From: Chlorohelix sp037138995
GTDB lineage: Bacteria > Chloroflexota > Chloroflexia > Chloroheliales > Chloroheliaceae
Assembly (NCBI RefSeq): GCF_037138995.1
Contig: NZ_JBAXHI010000002.1
Span: 62,001-126,000, forward strand
Length of the DNA: 64,000 bases
Direction of reading: 5' to 3'
Part shown: piece after piece, positions 61,417 to 64,000 of the stretch
Layout: every line of letters starts with the position of its first letter
Numbering within the stretch: the stretch's first letter is position 1
The notes under the pieces: model-generated
Told to the model about the DNA's origin: nothing
Seen by the model: only the letters and a program-made list of their open reading frames with translations
Databases searched by the model: none
Made by a program: the position numbers and the translations under genes

Positions 61417-62739
61417 ATGAATCTCGTTATCCCATCCTTAGGAAAACTGCTATACACGCCAACGGCGGCAGCTACAAGCGAAGGCATGAGTCCGGTTTTA
61501 CAATTTCTGCTTGTGCTGGCACTGGTTATTTTTGCCGCCAAAGCAGCGGGCTACCTTAGCGCTCGTCTGGGGCAACCTGCGGTGTTGGGCGAATTGCTGG
61601 CGGGTGTTGTTCTCGGTCCCAGCCTGATAAACCTGTACAATCTGGGCTTTATCCAGCCTGAAAATCGCCCTTATCTGGAGAACACCCTCAAGATAATTGC
61701 CGAATTGGGCGTAATTTTCCTCATGTTTATGGCGGGTCTTGAAACCAACTTAAGCGAAATGTTTAAGGTGGGCAAGGTTGCGGTATTTTCTGGGGTAAGC
61801 GGCGTAATCTTCCCGATTGCCTTTGGTATTTTGGTGGCAATGCCGTTTGGTTACACTTTTGAAAAGAGCCTATTTATCGGCATCATACTAGCGGCTACCA
61901 GTGTGAGTATTTCGGCGCAAACAATGCTCGAACTGGGCGTACTACGCAAGCGCGAAGGGGTTGCGCTGCTTGGCGCAGCGGTTTTTGATGATGTGCTGGT
62001 GGTGCTGGTACTCTCCTTTTATCTGGCAATGGTGGGTGGCGGTAGTGGTGGTGGGGCGCTTGAAATTATAGTGGTAATCCTGAAAATGGCGGCTTTCTTC
62101 CTTGTTACTGCGCTGCTCGGCTTAAAGGTTTTACCGTGGGCGTTGTCGCGGGTTAAAAAACTGCCAATCAGCGAAAATATAACAGCTACAATGGTAGTTT
62201 TGGTGCTGCTAACGGCGTGGGCTGCCGAATATTTGGGAGGCGTGGCGCTGATTGTAGGGGCGTTTATGGTGGGAGCACTGGCGGCGCGTACCCGTTTCCG
62301 GCACGAACTGGAAGAAAAATTTCGCACAATAATTTACGCGCTGCTCGTTCCGGTATTCTTCGTCAGTATAGGGCTGTTGGTAAATTTGGGCAGTATAAAC
62401 GGCGAGGCATGGTTCTTTGCCGGGTTGGTGTGTGTGGCTGCTATTGTCAGCAAAATAATCGGTTGTGGACTGGGGGCGCGTCTCACGGGCTTTAACAATC
62501 TTTCTAGCTTGCGGTTGGGAGTGGGCATGGTATCACGCGGGGAGGTCGGGCTGATAGTGGCTTCGGTTGGTATTTCTGAAGGAATCCTAAATCAGCAAGT
62601 GTATGCGGCGACGGTTTTGATGGTTCTCGTCACTACGCTTTTCACGCCCTTTGCTTTGAAGCTGGCATTTCGGGGCGAGAAAAGAACCGATGCGGGCATA
62701 AAATCGGCGGAACAGGTCGAAGTTAGCGGCGCGAACTAG
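61417..62739 (+). CDS. Cation/proton antiporter, CPA2 family
   Basis: A 440-residue inner-membrane exchanger of the KefB/NapA type with about 12-13 hydrophobic segments. LGQPAVLGELLAGVVLGPSL near residue 50 and the ion-binding region GAAVFDDVLVVLVLS with paired Asp are family landmarks; VALIVGAFMVGALAARTRFR and VPVFFVSIGLLVNLG follow. There is no RCK/TrkA domain. Start choice among GTG 61402, ATG 61417 (GAGGG 8 bases upstream) and a later ATG is uncertain. It lies between a winged-helix regulator and a small PII-like protein gene, suggesting a regulated K+ or Na+/H+ exchange unit. Confidence 0.9.
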   Translation: MNLVIPSLGKLLYTPTAAATSEGMSPVLQFLLVLALVIFAAKAAGYLSARLGQPAVLGELLAGVVLGPSLINLYNLGFIQPENRPYLENTLKIIAELGVIFLMFMAGLETNLSEMFKVGKVAVFSGVSGVIFPIAFGILVAMPFGYTFEKSLFIGIILAATSVSISAQTMLELGVLRKREGVALLGAAVFDDVLVVLVLSFYLAMVGGGSGGGALEIIVVILKMAAFFLVTALLGLKVLPWALSRVKKLPISENITATMVVLVLLTAWAAEYLGGVALIVGAFMVGALAARTRFRHELEEKFRTIIYALLVPVFFVSIGLLVNLGSINGEAWFFAGLVCVAAIVSKIIGCGLGARLTGFNNLSSLRLGVGMVSRGEVGLIVASVGISEGILNQQVYAATVLMVLVTTLFTPFALKLAFRGEKRTDAGIKSAEQVEVSGAN

Positions 62740-62760
62740 CGTAAAAGAGAGAATTTATAA

Positions 62761-63105
62761 ATGAGTAATTATTATCTGGCTGTGCTGGTGCTGGACGATG
62801 AGGATTTCGAGGAAGAAGTGATTAATCTGTGGGCTGAAAAAAATGCGCGGGCGATAACTGCGCTGGATTGCGAACAGTTTTTGATGCCGCGCAATTTCAC
62901 CCGTGATGATTTGCCCCTTTTCCCCGGTTTGAGTGCGCTTACCGAATTGGAAAGAAGCGAACGGCGTTTGCTGTTCTCGGTAGTCGAGAGCCGCGAAGCC
63001 CTGCAACAGCTTTATGAAGAAACTCGTCACAAAACCGGAGCGGAGATAAAACCGGGCAAAGCTCTGTTTTTTGGCTTGCCGCTGGCGTTGGTGGCGGGTT
63101 TATAA
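62761..63105 (+). CDS. Small protein, possibly PII-like
   Basis: A 114-residue soluble protein. The opening YLAVLVLDDEDFEEEVINLW with ARAITALDCEQFLMPR recalls the first beta-alpha-beta unit of PII-like regulators (a strand, a helix, then a strand ending at a mobile loop); this is an impression only. The C-terminus ends in a hydrophobic strand (GLPLALVAGL). The ATG begins 21 bases after the antiporter stop, so they are likely co-transcribed. PII-like proteins often bind and gate neighbouring transporters. Confidence 0.6.
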   Translation: MSNYYLAVLVLDDEDFEEEVINLWAEKNARAITALDCEQFLMPRNFTRDDLPLFPGLSALTELERSERRLLFSVVESREALQQLYEETRHKTGAEIKPGKALFFGLPLALVAGL

Positions 63106-63108
63106 AGC

Positions 63109-63342
63109 CTATAGCGGTTTACGCATCCGCACCGTGTAGGTTGGCAATCCTGCTACCGCATTGTAACGTTCGGTGCGCTGCGCTTCGGGTAAGTCTCGCT
63201 CGTCCTGATAAATCAGGCAATCGTTGCCTATGCCGCTGTTCTCCTGCAAACGCTGCACCTCTTGCAAGAAGCAGCTTTTGATAAAAATACAGTTATCGCA
63301 TTTCTGATGCTGCTTGCGTTCTACTATCAATTCGTAACCCAT
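63109..63342 (-). CDS. Small cysteine-containing protein, hypothetical
   Basis: A 77-residue frame with a CDNC-x5-C motif and a fourth Cys about 20 residues later (CLIYQD), which could bind zinc or an Fe-S cluster. ATG is preceded by AGGGAG at spacing 9. I do not recognise a family. It is convergent with the antiporter unit, ending 3 bases after its stop, and divergent from the MazG-like gene. Confidence 0.5.
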   Translation of the reverse strand: MGYELIVERKQHQKCDNCIFIKSCFLQEVQRLQENSGIGNDCLIYQDERDLPEAQRTERYNAVAGLPTYTVRMRKPL

Positions 63343-63480
63343 CTATTTTTCTCCCTGATGAAGGTAATCAGAATAACGGTTTATTCTTTGCGTATTATAT
63401 AATATCCCTGCGTGGGGGGCGGTAAGCGATTTCCCCGCGCTTTGAAGCTGTAATAAGAAATCTTTGAAGGATGAGGCGCT

Positions 63481-63825
63481 ATGAAAACCATCGCGGAACG
63501 ACAGCGCGAAGCAGCCCAACTGTTGGGCGACGATTTAAAGCATCCCAGAGTAGGAGCGGTGCTTGGGCTGGTCGAGGAATTGGGCGAACTGGTAAAAGAG
63601 GTTATGGAGCGCGAGATTTACGGAGTGGATAACCCCGAATTGCGCCACAAAATGGGCGATGAAGTGGCGGATGTGCTGTTTAGTCTGTTCGAGGTTTGTA
63701 GCGCGTACAATCTGGAACTAGAAGAAGTGTACGACCGCAAGCTGGACAAAATTCGCGGTAAGTTGCCGGAATGGCAGCTAAAATACGCGGAGGGCTTGCG
63801 CCGGGTACGCGCTCGCTTGGATTAA
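63481..63825 (+). CDS. MazG-like nucleotide pyrophosphohydrolase
   Basis: A 114-residue all-alpha NTP-PPase with the two metal-binding motifs LVEELGELVKEV (EExxE) and MGDEVADVLFSLFEV (ExxD). It hydrolyses a nucleoside triphosphate to the monophosphate and PPi, often for housecleaning of modified nucleotides. GAAGGATGAGG precedes the ATG. It starts 4 bases before the PIN-domain gene after its own stop, so the two are co-transcribed. The preferred nucleotide is unknown. Confidence 0.88.
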   Translation: MKTIAERQREAAQLLGDDLKHPRVGAVLGLVEELGELVKEVMEREIYGVDNPELRHKMGDEVADVLFSLFEVCSAYNLELEEVYDRKLDKIRGKLPEWQLKYAEGLRRVRARLD

Positions 63826-63828
63826 ACG

Positions 63829-64000
63829 ATGGCGCAACAGAAACCCAAGCTAGTTTACTGGAAACAGGGCTTAGCGGTGAAGGCTTCCAAAGTGTACCTT
63901 GACGCTAATTTCATCGTCGCGCTGGCGCATCCTGCCCACATTTGGCATGCCAATGCGCTGGCGTTGTTGGCGCATTTCAACGAGCGCAACACCGGATTGA
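63829..64000 (+). CDS. PIN-domain protein (partial, runs off the right edge)
   Basis: From the ATG at 63829, 57 codons remain open to the window end. After a short N-terminus, VYLDANFIVALAHPAHIWHANAL shows the first strand and catalytic Asp of a PIN-domain ribonuclease and the following helices. No antitoxin gene precedes it; the MazG-like gene lies 3 bases upstream. It could be a toxin of the VapC type or a housekeeping PIN protein. Confidence 0.7.
   Translation, partial: MAQQKPKLVYWKQGLAVKASKVYLDANFIVALAHPAHIWHANALALLAHFNERNTGL

Overview
This window looks like chromosomal DNA of a Chloroflexota bacterium of moderate GC content. The assignment is an inference from several traits: surface lipoproteins with long Ala/Thr linkers, secreted enzymes ending in a YFERR / GYPIS module, a HelY-like Ski2 helicase, a TldD/TldE pair, and frequent TTG starts behind strong AGGAG ribosome-binding sites. 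No rRNA or tRNA gene was seen. A tmRNA gene is present.

Layout. 1-3.7 kb: minus-strand peptide-type ABC importer (lipoprotein, DppB-like, DppC-like running off the left edge). 4.1-10.7 kb: minus-strand carbon metabolism (LCAD-like acyl-CoA dehydrogenase, alpha/beta hydrolase, isocitrate dehydrogenase, citrate synthase, PlsC-type acyltransferase). 11.1-13.8 kb: an SDR converging on GTP-PEP carboxykinase. 14.4-21.6 kb: complete F1Fo ATP synthase operon in the order Z/I-a-c-b-delta-alpha-gamma-beta-epsilon, with intercistronic hairpins and a strong terminator. 21.9-25.4 kb: a B3/4-domain/tyrosyl-tRNA synthetase fusion, an RNase H-like protein and a COG0523 metallo-GTPase. 25.4-35.4 kb: CRP-like regulator with an extra N-terminal domain, CapA-like secreted protein, HNH nuclease, orphan ABC ATPase, cytoplasmic PAS histidine kinase and a Ski2-like helicase. 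35.7-39.5 kb: aldo/keto reductase and a GlcD-GlcF glycolate/lactate oxidase pair. 39.8-46 kb: RelA/SpoT-type HD hydrolase, tmRNA, HemW, a GNAT, a secreted C39-like protein and MreB. 46.2-49 kb: TldE-TldD. 49.4-56.5 kb: zinc-ribbon protein, Uma2 nuclease, D,D-carboxypeptidase and a sugar ABC importer without its ATPase. 56.7-64 kb: small membrane protein, secreted M28 peptidase, DUF4388 protein, a broken ISAs1-type transposase, then wHTH regulator, CPA2 antiporter, possible PII-like protein, MazG-like hydrolase and a PIN protein cut by the right edge.

Most of the window is housekeeping and central metabolism. The unusual material lies in domain architecture (B3/4-TyrRS fusion with an internal ribosome-binding site, CRP fusion, MalF-like permease with an insertion, shared surface modules) and in small mobile DNA. 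The mobile DNA comprises a 255-bp element with 12-bp inverted ends and a 10-11-bp target duplication, truncated relatives that carry terminator hairpins, two decayed ISAs1 transposases that plausibly belong to the same system, and a separate 90-bp element with perfect 10-bp ends and a 9-bp target duplication. I found no CRISPR array, prophage, or recognisable defence or biosynthetic island.
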